Shown in pieces: positions 22,101 through 34,600 of a DNA stretch of 64,000 nt. The notes beneath the pieces were generated by a model, which saw only the letters and a program-made list of their open reading frames with translations, was not told the DNA's origin and searched no databases. The position numbers and the translations under genes are program-made. Positions within the stretch are counted from its first letter, which is position 1. Each line of letters begins with the position of its first letter. This DNA is from Acanthamoeba lenticulata (lineage: Eukaryota > Discosea > Longamoebia > Acanthamoebidae): NCBI GenBank assembly GCA_002179805.1, contig NAVB01000095.1, forward strand, positions 62,001 through 126,000, written 5' to 3'.

Positions 22101-25100
22101 GTTGACGACACCAGAGTTATTGTGGACGAGGGCCATGAGGTCTTGTTCGACGACGCGACAAAGAACAAAACCAACTTTTACATTGTACGAACTGCTTGTG
22201 ACCACATCCCTGCCCACCTCTCCTTTCCGTACGCCAGTGAATGGGCTCAATGACGACTTATTTTGCTATTGGTGCGCACAGCACGCGATCGACAACTTGA
22301 ATTCGTCGTATCGCTGGTACGTCTCTGGCACGCCCCTTCCGCACGCCCGGCAATCGCTCGTACGTCTTTGGCCTGCTCAGTTGCACACTTTACGGCCGTG
22401 TTCGTGTGCTGAAGAAATGCTGCCGCCTCTTTCCCCCTCGCAGCAAGGCGCGCTTCGGTTCTTGAAGAGCAGCATTCCGGAATCGCTTAGGTTGCCTTAT
22501 CTGGAGCGGCGCTTCTTCAGAGCCGTCAAGTGCGTGACGCTACCCAGCCAAGCGCGATGTGTCGTCGTTGCGTTGAGTCAGCATATCTCACTCATCCGTG
22601 TTGGGGGTTGAATACAGGGATAACCTGTTCTGGCGGAACACAAAGGAGAGCATTGGCAACGAGTATGACATCCCGGGTATTGTCGAGGAGGTCATCTTGC
22701 TCGAGCCTTCTGAAGTCGAACTAGTACAAGCCCTCCCCTGCTCAGCTGCTAGCGCAGGTTTCCTCGTATTCATGCATCGACATTGTCCAAATCCAGGGCA
22801 TGTATCAGGACGCCAAGCGAAACGGTGACACTCTGCGCATGCGCCAGCTATGCTGGTACGTCCACCGCCCGCTTCCCGCATGTTCTTTTCTTTTTAGCCT
22901 GATCACCTTCTGGCGCTGCAGCCACATGCAAATCTCGGCCGAGGACAAGCGCGTGCTTGGGATGGAGAAGAAGACGCTGGATGAAATTCGACGTGAGATG
23001 ATCACCCACAAGCAAGATGAGGAGCGCAAAGCGGTTGAAGAGCTTCAGAAACTCGAAGCTGAGGAGCGCGCCGCGCGTGCCGGTGCGTTTTCATTTCTTG
23101 TTTTTTGGCGTCCTTCTGGGGCCCCAGAAGCTGACCTCGGGGGCGCGTGAATCGTCGGCATCAGAGCTGCGCAAAGCGACCACAAGCCTGGTCAAGCAGG
23201 CGCTGAATACGCAGATCAAGGACTTGACCGGCAGCATCTCCAACCAGAAGAAGGCGATCGCCAACTTTCGTGCCACCCTCGCCTACTTTGAATCCATCGT
23301 TCCGCAGGTAAGTCCTTCCGTACTTCCCTGTTTTGTGACAGCGTGAGCCGAAGCCATATGCAGGTTTAACGTTGATCTTATGTCACCTGCAGGTGTCGCA
23401 CTCGACCGAAGAACCCTGTGTGATCTGCTTCGAGACGATCACCCAACTCACCATCACTCCGTACGAGAGCCCTCTTCAACTGCGTTTGTTCCCGTCATGC
23501 GATGGCCTTTGCCGCATCGCTCATTGTATCGTTGCTGACCGGGATGGACATGAAGGTGTGGGCACATGTACTGCCGGGCGTGCATTGAGAGCGCTGTGGA
23601 TGTCGCCCATCGCTGCCCGACTTGCCGCAATCCGCTCACACGCGGCCACCTGACCCAAGTCCTCGAAGACGTACGACCTGTGGTCCCTTTTTTTAAAAGT
23701 TTTTTTCCCACTTTTATTTTTTAAAAATTGATTAAATTATTTCTTCGCAGGAGCACAAGGAGGCGATCGATGAGAAGCATGAGGCGAGCGAGTTGGTTCA
23801 GAAGTACGGAACGAAGATGGCGCGGCTCATCACGCTGCTGCGGGAACTGCTCGCTCAGAGCCGAGACAATCGGATCATCATCTTCTCGCAGTGGGACGGC
23901 ATGCTTCACAAGGTGGGCGACACGCTCAAGGAGAACGACATCAAAAATGTCTACGTCAAGGGCAACGTCTGGCAGGTGGGTTTGGGCATCATTTTTTGCT
24001 GTTTTTGTTAGCGTGCTATTATTTATGCGTTTTAAACGACAGAGGAACAAAGCGATCGGCACCTTCAAGGAGAGCGCGGACGAGGACGCCAAGTCGTCAC
24101 GCGTCATCATGCTCTCGCTCGAGAAGGCTGCCTCGGGCACCAACCTGGTACGCACCTCTTTCCCAAAGCTTTTTCAGTGTTGTTTGTCGTCTCATTTTTT
24201 TCTTCGTTTTTGGTTGCATGAACCGAACACAAGACGGAGGCGACGCACATCATCCTGATCGATCCGGTGGACGGCCTGCCAGAGGAGGTCGCCGCCATCG
24301 AGTCGCAGGCCATCGGCCGTGCCCACCGCCAGGGCCAGAAGAAGCAGCTCACGCTGATCCGCCTGATCATGAAGAACACCATTGAGCACGACATCTTTGA
24401 GCGCAACCAGACCTTCGTCACCAAAGCGAAAGAGAAGGCCGCAGCGTCATCGTCATCTTCTACTTCTTCTTCTTCTTCCTCCTCCTCTTCGACGACGTCG
24501 TCATCTGAAGCTTCATCTTCGTCGCCCTCGTCGTCGACATCGTCGTCGTCGTCGTCAAGCAAGAAAGCGGCAGACAAGATGGAGGAGGACGGAGAAGAAG
24601 AAGAAGAAGAAGAGAAGGAAGAAGACGAACTGCAGCTCGACCTGAGCATGTTGGACAGTTACGACGTGAAGACCCTGCGGCGCTACTGCGAGGAGGAACA
24701 GCTGGCCGTCCCGCCCCGCGCCACCAAGAAGCACCTCATCAAGTCCATCATCACCTACAACGAGGACGTCGAAGCCGAAGAGAAGGAGATGGAAGCGGCG
24801 TTAAAGAAGGAGGAGAACGGCTCCGCGCCAAAGGAGAAGAAGAAGAACGAAAACGGCAATGTGCCGGTGGAGAAGGAAGCCAAGGAGCAGAAAAAGACTG
24901 AAGCAGCGCCGGCGGAGGTGGTCAACTTTGCACGGCTGAAGGAGTACAGCTGCATCCAGCTCATGCGGTTCTGCACGCAGTTCGGGCTGCGCTACTCGAA
25001 CAAGAACAAGCAGCAGCTCGTCGACACCCTCCTCGAGTTCCACAACACGCCTGAAGACGAGGAGGAGAAAGAGGAAGATGAGGACGAAGCTGAGTCCGAG

Positions 25101-25430
25101 GCCGAAGCCAAGGAAGAGAAGGGAGAAGAGGAAGACGCGATGGATGAAGACGGAGCTGATGAAGAAGACGCCGAAGAAGCTGACAAGAAAGATGAAGAAA
25201 AGGAAGTAAAGGAAGATGACGAGAGCCAAGGAGAAGACGAGGAGGAAGAGGAAGAGGAGGAGGACAAGATCAAGCTGGACTCGGGTCGGCTTCATGACTA
25301 TCCGATGAACGCGCTGCGGGCCTTCCAGCGGCAGGAGAACATCGCGGCCTGCGGCCGCACCAAGGCGGCCCTCATCGAATCCATCCGCAAGCACTTGGCC
25401 AAGGGCCAACGTTCGTTGTCCTCTGCCTGA
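19133..25430 (+). CDS. SNF2-family ATPase with internal RING finger and three SAP-like motifs
   Basis: A nuclear Rad5/HLTF/SHPRH-like protein. The N-terminus is Lys/Arg- and Glu-rich, followed by a small Cys cluster (WSCFYCAAVHKE..CPCG, about 19815-19880). Helicase motif I is GGIYADEMGLGKT (about 21382-21420), then ILAPNHLVKQW, the Walker B-like VDEGHEV (about 22118) and WYVSGTPL. A C3HC4 RING (EPCVICFE about 23410; CGHMYCRACIES about 23560; CPTCRNPL) lies between the two ATPase lobes, as in Rad5 and HLTF. Lobe 2 has IIIFSQWDGML, SLEKAASGTNL and QAIGRAHRQGQ. The C-terminal exon adds Ser- and Glu-rich linkers and three SAP-like helix pairs (about 24640-24770, 24930-25050, 25270-25400). Expected role: chromatin or DNA-lesion remodelling with E3 ubiquitin ligase activity. 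Some introns near 21100-21250 are unresolved. Confidence 0.88.
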
Positions 25431-25575
25431 TTGAATGCAGGCTGCAAGCCCGCGAGTCTCGCCGCCTTGGAGGTGGTCGGCTTCGCGAATTCTCAGCAGC
25501 ATGCAGGGCGGGAGCTAAGAGAATAAAAACACACCAATGCGCACTCTACAGGACTGAGTTACATTTCTTTGCAGA

Positions 25576-27562
25576 TTATTCCGGCGATGACGACGTTGTT
25601 AATGGCAACAGGGGCGATGAAGGTGTAAAAGGTGGCGACGATGAGCCGTCGAGAGCAGAGGGATAGAAGGAAAGGACACGGACGATGCCGCAGGTCAGGC
25701 CCGTCACGAGGTGCTCGTCATCGCACGCCATGAACTTGACCTCGTTCCACGGCTCCACCTGCTCCTGGCTGCACACGAACTGCCGGTTGGTCGCCTCGCC
25801 GTCGAGCAGCATGCGCGTGTGCCAGAGGCTGACTCGGCCGCCGGCCTCGGCCGTGACAAAGTGGTCCAGCCCGCGGAAGCGGACGGCCGTGATGGCGTCC
25901 ATTGACGGATGGAAGGCGCACACGCTGCCCACCGTGGTACGCACGCGGTCCACCACGCGCCCAGCCGCCGCTGCGGTGGAGGTGGGCGAGCCTAGGGGCC
26001 CGCCGACGCCGGCCGCGCGGTAGCCGTCGACGTCCCACAAGAGGAGGTGGCCCATGCCCGAGCTGCTCGCGACGACGTCGCGTCGTGGGTCGATCGCGAC
26101 GGCGTGCACCCGCGAGCGTAGGCCGCGCGGGTAGGCGGCCGAACCAAGCGGCCCGCCGCCATTCCCACCGGCGCGTATGTCCCAGTAGAGGACGGTCCCA
26201 TCCATGTCGCCGCTGGCGATGCGGCCGCCCTTGGAGGCGCGCGCCGCCGCGCAGACCAGTAGCTGCCGGTGGCCGCGGAGGCACATCACCCGCCCCACGC
26301 TTCGCGCATCGTACACCTTCATGCAGGCCGAGCGCGTGAGCGACGTGGAGCTGTTGATGCGGGAGGATGATGATGAAACGCACCTCGACGCGCTTGCCCG
26401 AGAGGGAGACGAAGAGGGGCGAGGCAGCGCCGCCGCTGACCTCAAAGGCCGCCACACCGTTGGCGTCGGCCTCGGGGCAGCTCCGCACGCACACACCGGC
26501 TTCGACGTCCCAAAGGTGGAGGCCGCCGTCGCGGTGACCACAGGTCACGAGTGCCGCGTCGTCGATGAACGCCAGGCCCATCGGGCCGTCGTCATTGCCG
26601 CCGTCGGCCGCGCACGGCGGACCGATCTCGCGCAGCCGCGCGCCCGAGTGCAGGTCGTACAGAACGGCCGGCCCGCCGCTGTAGGTCGACACGCCCACGA
26701 GGGCCCGCCGCGGCCCGCCCGTAGGCCGGCTGTTCATGGCCATGTCCGACAGCGGCGCCGAAGCCGAGAACTCGTGAGTCACAACATGCGCGCCGGCTTG
26801 CCAGTTGCGCTCTGTCCGCGCCCGCTGGCGCACGATCCATCGCCACGACACTGGCGGTGGAGGTCGTGCAGGCGAGCTCGAGCCCAGCGTCGCTGGTCGC
26901 AGCCAGGGCGAGGTGAAGCCGAGGGAGAGCGGCCACGCGCGGCGGTAGGCGGCAGCCCACACGCTCGAATCGCCGCACAGGGCGGCAAACGTGGAGTTGA
27001 CCCGCGAGGCGCGGGCCAAATCGGGCGGATCCAAGCGGGCGAGCACGGCCAACATGACCTCGTGCGGCAGCGTTGCGAAGTAGCCCTGCTGTCCGGCCAC
27101 AGCATCGAGCTCTTGACCATTGCGTTGCTTTGGACACAAAAGCAAAACGTGTAAGATGCAGATGGCAAAGGATTTGAGGAAGATGGAGGTGAGGGAAGGC
27201 ATACAAGAAAGGCGCTGAGGGTGTCAAGACGCTGGCAGTCAAGCTTCAGGGCCTGTGAAAGAGCCTGCATGGCGGGAAGGCTGCAGGGCGCATACGATGC
27301 CACGCCCCACTTGACCAAGCACCTTGGCAGCAAAAAGGTTAGTCTTTGAACAGCTACCAAGGCACAATGCAGGGTCGAGGTACTCTTGTAATCGATCAAT
27401 TGTGTGTTGCAAGTTGTTCATGCTCCCCAGCACGGCTGCGACAGAGTATTCTGGCTCGCCGTCCACCTTGCCCAAGCACCATGGCGCCACCTTCTCAGAA
27501 CCAGGCTCATGAAAGGGGATCTCCCTCTCGAACCCGCTCTGTCGGGGCAACCTCGCCTCCAT
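25576..27562 (-). CDS. F-box/WD40 repeat protein
   Basis: The first exon (27562 to about 27370) encodes a non-conserved leader with NLQHTIDRLQEYLDPAL. After short exons, FATLPHEVMLAVLARLDPPDLARAS followed by FAALCGDSSVWAAAY is a clear F-box. The remaining exons give WD40 blades: ALVTCGHRDGGLHLWDVEAG, RIASGDMDGTVLYWDI, VVASSSGMGHLLLWDVD, HFVTAEAGGRVSLWHTR and HLVTGLTCGIVRVLSF. The expected role is a substrate receptor of an SCF ubiquitin ligase; the target cannot be told. The long 3' exon ends in a Ser/Pro/Leu-rich tail. The stop is 146 bp from the stop of the converging SNF2 gene. Confidence 0.85.
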
Positions 27563-27804
27563 CAACGAGCGAGCGGGCTGTGGGTTTATATTTATTTGGA
27601 TTTTCTTCTCGCTTGAGTTTCGCCACTTATTTTCGAAACAGAGTCGAAACGCTGCCTTTCATCGGCGAAACGTTCGGCGACACCGACCGGTCCAAGCAAA
27701 TCGTCTTGGTGGGACGTCGAGAGGAGTGATCGCCACGTTCGTTACCTTGCCAGAGGAGCCTCTCCCATGTTGCTGCCCAATTGAGTACGAACCAATTTTC
27801 AAAA

Positions 27805-30800
27805 ATGGACACTTCTCAATTGAATCAAACGCACAACGCAAGCCGTAATTGCCTGGCCCAATTTCGAGCACGAAAGGACGAGGGCCGATCTCGACGAATC
27901 TTGGTCAGATGGAACCCTGCCGGCTCGAATACGAGCGATGCTGCCATGTGTCTCGAGCAATCGTTCAGGCTCGTTGAAGGCTACACATTTGGCCTCTTGC
28001 TGCGTGACGCCCTTGCACACTTTGGCCTGCCGGCATCTCCATTTGTTGGCGCCACAACAACAGTGCAGCCGTCGGCCACCCGAGCTGTCGACGAGGCGGC
28101 GCTGCACAGCCAGCAGACCCTCGCCCTGCCGCGCTTCGAGCTGCGTGACGTCGGCGGCAGCGTGTGGCCACCACTTGCCCGCATCGAGGACGAGATCATG
28201 GAGGACGACTTCCCCTCTTCATTGACAAGTCACGACCAACATCAACACGACGTGTGGCCCGTCGTGTCCCTGGTCGAGGCCGAGCAGAACATGTGGCACC
28301 TGAGTCGACGTTCTCTCACCAAAGCCAGCAAGAAGAAGGTACGCCTCTTTCTACTTAAGAAGAAGACAAAGGTCACTCATCGCCCAACACTCGTGCAGAG
28401 CCACGAGCCGCGGTCTTGTGGCGAGGACGGCGCCACGGCAACGGCAGACAGGAAGAAGAAGAGCAGCAGCAAGGTGCGGCGGGCCCACAGCGAGACGCCC
28501 GTCTCGGGGTCCTCGACCACCACGACCTCGACTTCCTCCTCGCCCTTTCCCCCACTCGCGCTCCCTCCATCAGCTTCAGTTCCATCATCATCTTCTTCTT
28601 CTTCTTCGGCGTCCTCTCCCCGATCCTCTGCCCCTTCGACGGTGATCATCAAGCGGCTCCACAGCAGCGAGCTCGCACATGCCGAATCATCCTCGACCTC
28701 CTCTTCTTCATCGTCTTCTTCAACAGCGTCAGGGCTGCAGCTCGACTTGGAGCCCGTGAAGAGCGCCCGCGCGCGCAAGGATCAGGTTGGCGGCACTTCA
28801 TCGACCTCGATCTCGCCGTCATCATCAGGCGAGGTCTCGCCCACGGAGAATGGCGGCAGCGGCAGCGCTCGCACCAGCCCGCGCAAGCGCGACTCCCCAA
28901 CGACGTCGACGGCGACGGCGACGGCGACGCTGACGAGCCCGCATCGGCGCAGTCCGATGAGCTCATCCCGCGAGGCCGACGAAACGACGACAACGTCCTC
29001 GTCATCAACAGAGCCGGCCGATGGAACGGAAAAGCCCGCGACGAAGAAGGCCGGCGTGAAGCAGGTCTACGCCGAGATCAGCCGCGGCGTGCGGACCCAC
29101 CTGCGCGCCGCTTCCGACTCGCTCCACTCGGATCGCGACGACGCCGCCACCACGAAGAAGTCTGAGGCCAAGCAGGAGAAAAGCGAAAAGAACGAAAAGA
29201 ATGAAAAGAATGTCATCGCTCGCCTCTTCAGCAGCGAGCGACGAGACAAGGCCGGCCACGCTGGCGATGACGCCAAGCCAACTCGCGAGCAGCAGCTCAA
29301 GCGGAGCACCAGCGGTGGCGCCGCTGCAGCCAAGGCCCCAGACGAGGTAGAGATCCAGATCACCAGCCCGCCGGCGCCCGCCGCGGCCGGCCCGTTGGCC
29401 GCCTGCCACTTGATCGCGGCCTCGACCACGACTGCGCCGATGGCCATGACGACAACAAAGGCGGCCACAACGTGCATGCTGAAGGCTGCGCCCACCACGC
29501 CGATGAACAGTCCCGCGTCGGCGTCGCCGCTGGCCATGCACAAGAGTGGGATCCGGCTCGTCAAAGTCGATTCGGAGCACTGCATCAACCTGCCGCTCGT
29601 CAACTCAGAGATCATCGCCCAGCGCACCTCCTCCAAAGCCGTACGTCGCGCGTCTTTTTTAAGCATTTATTTGTTTATTTATTGATTTCTCACGCACCGT
29701 TCTCGAACAGACAAAGTTGCTGTGGGAGAAGCCGCCAAGCGTGGTGCTGATCATCAAGAAGCCGCGCGACCCAGTCATCACCCTCCAGCTCTGTGCCGTC
29801 GCTGAGTACGATGAGCACCAAACTGGCTCTTGATCTGATTATTCTTCCAAATTACATAAATTATTTAAATAAATAACAAAAATAAATATGATTTGCTATG
29901 ATACTAACTGCGGGATTGTTGGTTGCAGGTGGCTGGAAGAGAAGCAGATGACGGTGCTGGTGGAGCCCGAGGTGCAAAAACACGAAGCGCCCCACTTGAC
30001 ATCGTTCACGCAGTTCCTGGAGGACGTGCCGCTCAGCTCCAAGGTCGACTTCATCATCACCCTCGGCGGCGACGGCGTACGGCGTCCTTCGTGTCTCTTC
30101 CTGACGAGCATTCCTGGCATTCTTGTCATTTTTTCTGACGCTTGAGTGATGGACGGCGCAGACGATCCTTCACGTGAACTCGCTGTTCCCCTTCTCGGTG
30201 CCGCCGGTGGTCTCGTTCGCGATGGGCTCCTTGGGCTTCCTCACGCCCTTTGACATCGCCGAGTTCGAGCACGACCTGGCCTGCGTGATCCGCGGCCAGT
30301 TCTGCCTCACCGTGCGCCACCGCCTCGAGGCCCAGATCTTCAAGCTCAACTCGGCCGGCGAGTTCGTGGGCTCGCCCAGTACGTGTCGTTTTCTTTTTCT
30401 TTTTCTTTTCTATTTCGTGTCTATGGTCGCTGACCTTCGCGCGCGGCTCACAGCGTATCAATGCATGAACGAGGTGGTGATCGATCGTGGGCCGGACTCG
30501 CACTTGTGTTCGCTCGAGTGCTACTGCGACGGTCTCCTCATCACCACGATCCAGGCCGATGGCGTCATCATCTCGTCCACGACCGGCTCGACGGCCTACT
30601 CCCTCTCGGCCGGCGGCACCATGTGCCATCCCACCGTACGCGACTTGTCCTCCCCCTAACCACTACCACCACTGTGCCTGGGTGGGCTGGACTTGACGTT
30701 GGCTGGTTGTTTGGTTGGTTGGCTGTGTGCAGGTGCCGGCCGTGTGCTTTACCCCGATCTGCCCGCACTCGCTGTCGTGCCGGCCCATCATGTTCCCGGA

Positions 30801-31210
30801 CTCGGTCACCCTCCGCATTCAGGTTCGTTGGCTGGCCTCAGCAGACATGATGTGTGTTTTGCGCTTCATTTAAGGCTCATTAAGCTGAGCTTGTGTGTGT
30901 GTGTGGCCGTAGGTACCGGAGGACGCGCGGACACGAGGCTGGGTCTCGTTTGACGGGCGGACGCGAACGGAGCTGAACTCACGCGAGTTTGTGGTGATCA
31001 AGATCTCCCGATGGCCCATCCCTTGTACGCACTTGTGTTCGCCCCTTGTGCACAATTCGCAAGCCAGCATCAACTGACTGACTGGGGTGTGGTTTGGCCG
31101 CCTCAGGCATCAACAAGACCGACCACATCGGAGACTGGTTCCGGTCGCTGTGCGAGTGCCTCAATTGGAACAACCGCCAAAAGCAGAAAGCCTTCCCACC
31201 ACCTTCCTAG
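27805..31210 (+). CDS. NAD kinase with long disordered N-terminal extension
   Basis: Phosphorylates NAD to NADP. The catalytic domain starts near 29700 ([17 protein letters not shown]). Exons then give FIITLGGDG, completed to GGDGT by the next exon (TILHVNSLF), and [56 protein letters not shown] and WVSFDGRT: all the usual NADK motifs in order. About 600 residues precede it, rich in Ser, Thr, Ala and Lys, with Lys/Glu/Asn repeats near 29170-29210 and a non-repetitive first 180 residues. The second-exon reading frame is open from 28399 to 29640. The long leader may be regulatory or a targeting region (inference). ATG 27805 is the first in-frame Met. Nine or so introns. Confidence 0.9.
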
Positions 31211-31608
31211 GGCGCCTCCATCGCCCGGCAGGCAATCACTCTCTTGGCCAGGCAAGGCATTCTTTCGGATTGGCTTGTCTCCACGCCTTCACTGTCTTTT
31301 GTAAGTAAGCAATTTTGTCCGAACCAGGCAGAAGACTCCGGGCTGGAGGTTGATCAGGATCATCAATGAGGGGTCCTACCAACAAGCTCAAGGGAGGAAA
31401 GCGGAACAAAGAAAGATGGGCCAGAAAAAAAGTGGAAAGAAAACGGTCAAGCTTCGTCGACAGCTGTCTCTGTCTCTGTCGACGAAGCTTCGGAGCTAAT
31501 TGTCGCCTTGTTACGCACAGCCACAGATGCCTCTGACACAATTTGCAGGAAGGGAATGCGAACAGCGGCCCAACAAGGCATATCCTCATTATTCCTGCGT
31601 CAACCAAC
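31211..31608. other. Intergenic region with a 15-bp inverted repeat
   Basis: This 398-bp gap between two plus-strand genes holds the NADK 3' end and the promoter of the receptor kinase/cyclase. The notable element is the perfect inverted repeat at 31449-31490, listed separately. The long minus-strand ORF across this gap has no domain I recognise. Confidence 0.5.
31449..31490. repeat. Perfect 15-bp inverted repeat with 12-nt spacer
   Basis: AAGCTTCGTCGACAG (31449-31463) and its exact reverse complement CTGTCGACGAAGCTT (31476-31490) flank a CTGTCTCTGTCT spacer. As RNA it would form a strong stem-loop. It sits about 240 bp after the NADK stop and about 120 bp before the next start, so it could be a 3' processing hairpin or a protein-binding palindrome. 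Confidence 0.85.
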
Positions 31609-34600
31609 ATGCCGCCACACCGACCGCAGGTCGCGGTGGGAGCCAAACTTTTCCCCATCTTCGTCTTCATGACCTTCTTCTGCATGCTCGTTGGTCGTGG
31701 TACGGCATGAAACACCTCCACTTCGGCCTTGCCGATATTGGGGGATGATCTGGTGATGGCCCTAACTCGACCCCACTCGTCGAGAAGCAGGCGCGACCTC
31801 GGGCGTGCAACTCTTTGGCTCAGGTAGTGACAACACCGCGAACGTCCTCTCCATGTGGGCCAAGTCCTACCGCTTCTCCCGCGACGACGTGAGGTACCCC
31901 GCAAGCCTGCGGCACCACTCCTCCCTCCTCGCGCCTCTTTGCCGTTTTCGGCTTGCCCGCTTACTTGTGAAATTGATTGGGGCACCGGTTGTAAGCATCA
32001 ACTACAACTCCGTCAATGAGACCGAAGCGGTGGCGCAGTACCAGGCCGGCGAGGTGGTACGAAACACCAACCGTTGCTGTGCTTCGTAAAAAGTGGTGCA
32101 ACTTTGACTCGTGTGTATATGAACATGGGTTGCAGGACTTTGTTATCCTTGACCGTGGCATTGCCAACCAGCCCGCTGTCATCCAGTTCCCAATTGCTGG
32201 GCAAGCTTTGGTGATGGCCTACAACGTGCCAGCGCTGAACAAGACCGATCCCTTCTTGGTTCGCGAAACCACCTGCACACCTTCATCTATCCCCATCTGT
32301 CTTTTGTTTTTATTTTTATTTTTATTTTTTTATTTCAATTCACGTAATAATCCCGGGCAATCTGCGATTGGACCAACGATCACCAGGTGATCGACAGAGA
32401 AACGTTAGGCCTCATTTGGGCGGGCAACATCACCAAGTGGAACGACCCCCGCATCCAAACGCACAACGGGCAGATTGCCACCAAGCTCCCGGACGAATTC
32501 ATCACCCTCGGCTACGCAGATGGCACCGATGTCACCATCTTCGAGGTGGTCAAGCTCGCCCTGTCCAGCTTCAGCACTGACTTTGGCCAGGCGCTGGCTG
32601 CGGCCGGCAGGAACTTTAGCCAAATGCCGCCCGCTCTCGACCTGCACGCCTTCAATGCTGGCGAGGAGACAGAAGCAAGGCTTGCTTGGCTGGCTGTACG
32701 CTTCTCCTTCTTGAAGACAGCATGTTCCTTAACTCATGTTGGCGCCTCTTTGTTGCTTCGCGCACACATAACCGCGGCACAGCAAACCCCCAACAGCCTC
32801 ACCTTTGTCAACTACGCCGACGCCAACGGCTCCGGATTCCCGTGGATGAACATGTACAACAAAGCGAACAAGGCGGTGACGCCCTCGACCACCTCGGTGC
32901 AGTCGGCCATGGCTGATTTCACGGCCCAATATGCGCAAAACAACTTCACCGTGGACATCTACGACGCGCCCGGCAACAATTCGTGGCCGCTCTCCTACAT
33001 CAGCTTCTTCTCGATGTACAAGAACATCACTGCTGCCGACTGCACCAACATCCAGTCCATCCTCGAGTTCGTGGCCTGGATTCACACCAATGACGAGTAC
33101 GTTGTCCCTCGCCATGCGCCAGCTGGCTTTGCCCCCTATGGGGACTGACCTATGGGGATCGATTCCAAATCTCTTCAGGGCGTCGGCGGCGGCGGAGGAA
33201 GTCAACGTGGCGCCGCTCGACCTGAGCCTGCGAAAGCGGCTCATCGACCTCCTCTCCACGGTGAGGTGCAACGGCGAGAAGGCCTACAACGTGGACTTCC
33301 TCATCGGCATCGGCACGCCGCTGTCGGTGCTGCCCGCCTGGTGCAATGGCTGGGAGTCCAACACGCAAAAGGCCAAATACTACGACGCCGCGTCGGTCCA
33401 GGCCAAGGACGGGCAGGTCACCTACTCGGAGGACTACGGCCTGACGAGCAACGGTGTGGAGCAGAGCTACCGCGACCTCATGCCCGACATCGCGGTCTTC
33501 CCCGCCACGGTCTTTGCGATCCTTCCAGGTACCTTCTCGGCTTCTTCCACGAGACACACTCGCGATTCTTGTAAAACAATTATGATTGGTCAATCGCTAA
33601 CTTGTGAGGTCCTCCGCGTCAGTGTACAACGTGCCCGAGCTGAAGGCAAAGGGGATGACGTTGGTGCTCGACTTTCAGACCATCTCGGACATCTACCTCA
33701 ACCACATCACCACCTGGTCGGACGAGCGGATCAAGAACCTCAACACGCCCCAGGTGGCTGCGGCGCTGCCCGACCGACCGATCATCGTGGTCATCCACCA
33801 GGTCAGGTCGGCCTACACGCAGCTCTTCACAAAGATGCTTTCGGCCATGGTCCCCGAGTTTAACGACACGGTTCGTCCGCAGCCAACTTTGAATCCTCTT
33901 CGACGTCGACGTTGTCTCATGTACAGTGGATTGATCCGGACTTTCCCGGGAGAGCAGATCGGCGTCAGCTTGCAGCCGGTCTTCCCTGTGGAGCTTCAGC
34001 CCAACAGGACCGTGGGGACGGCCGTGGTCAACGGGCCGGGAGCGCTGATCGATGCCACCCCGTACTCGTTCGCCTTTTGGCAGCTCCACGACGTGATCAT
34101 GGTTCGGTTTCAGTGCTTTACGCTCTGTCGACAGCTTTTTGGGGCCAACGCCATTCATTCACTAACAGCCATGGCGGTCTCTTCTCTGCTCTCGCACATT
34201 CAGCTCCGACATCTGAGCGGCGCGTCGATGTACAACACGGCGGGAAACCTCGTGGCCGCCAATACGGAAACGGTCGTCAGCGCTCTTTCTGATTACATGA
34301 ACTCTGACACCACCGTCCGTGACTACACCGGGATTGTTCTCGGTATGGCGTTCTTCTTTGGTTGACTCTCGGTCTCATCTCCATTCATAATAATCGTGTT
34401 TTCGTGCCCACAGCGCCCGGCAACAACAGTTGGCCCACTGTCGCCTTTGGCTCGCTGATCTATCGCTCCAAGACCATGCAAGACTGCAATAAGGCCGCCG
34501 CTCTGGCCGACTTTGTCATTTGGACGCAAACCGATTCCAGCGCGCTCCAGATCGCCGCCAGGTTCGATTTATTCTTTTTATTTTAAAAAGGAACTCTTTT

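Noticed and set aside
24801..25502. Leu/Phe-rich minus-strand ORF resembling a membrane protein
   Set aside because: The hydrophobicity is only the complement of GAG/GAA-rich acidic linkers in the SNF2 gene.
31449..31490. Palindrome as a bacterial Rho-independent terminator
   Set aside because: The stem is not followed by a T run and the genome is eukaryotic; kept as a neutral inverted repeat instead.
31236..31985. 249-codon minus-strand ORF between NADK and the receptor gene
   Set aside because: It crosses the palindrome, the promoter and the first coding exons of the receptor gene, and shows no domain or conserved pattern.
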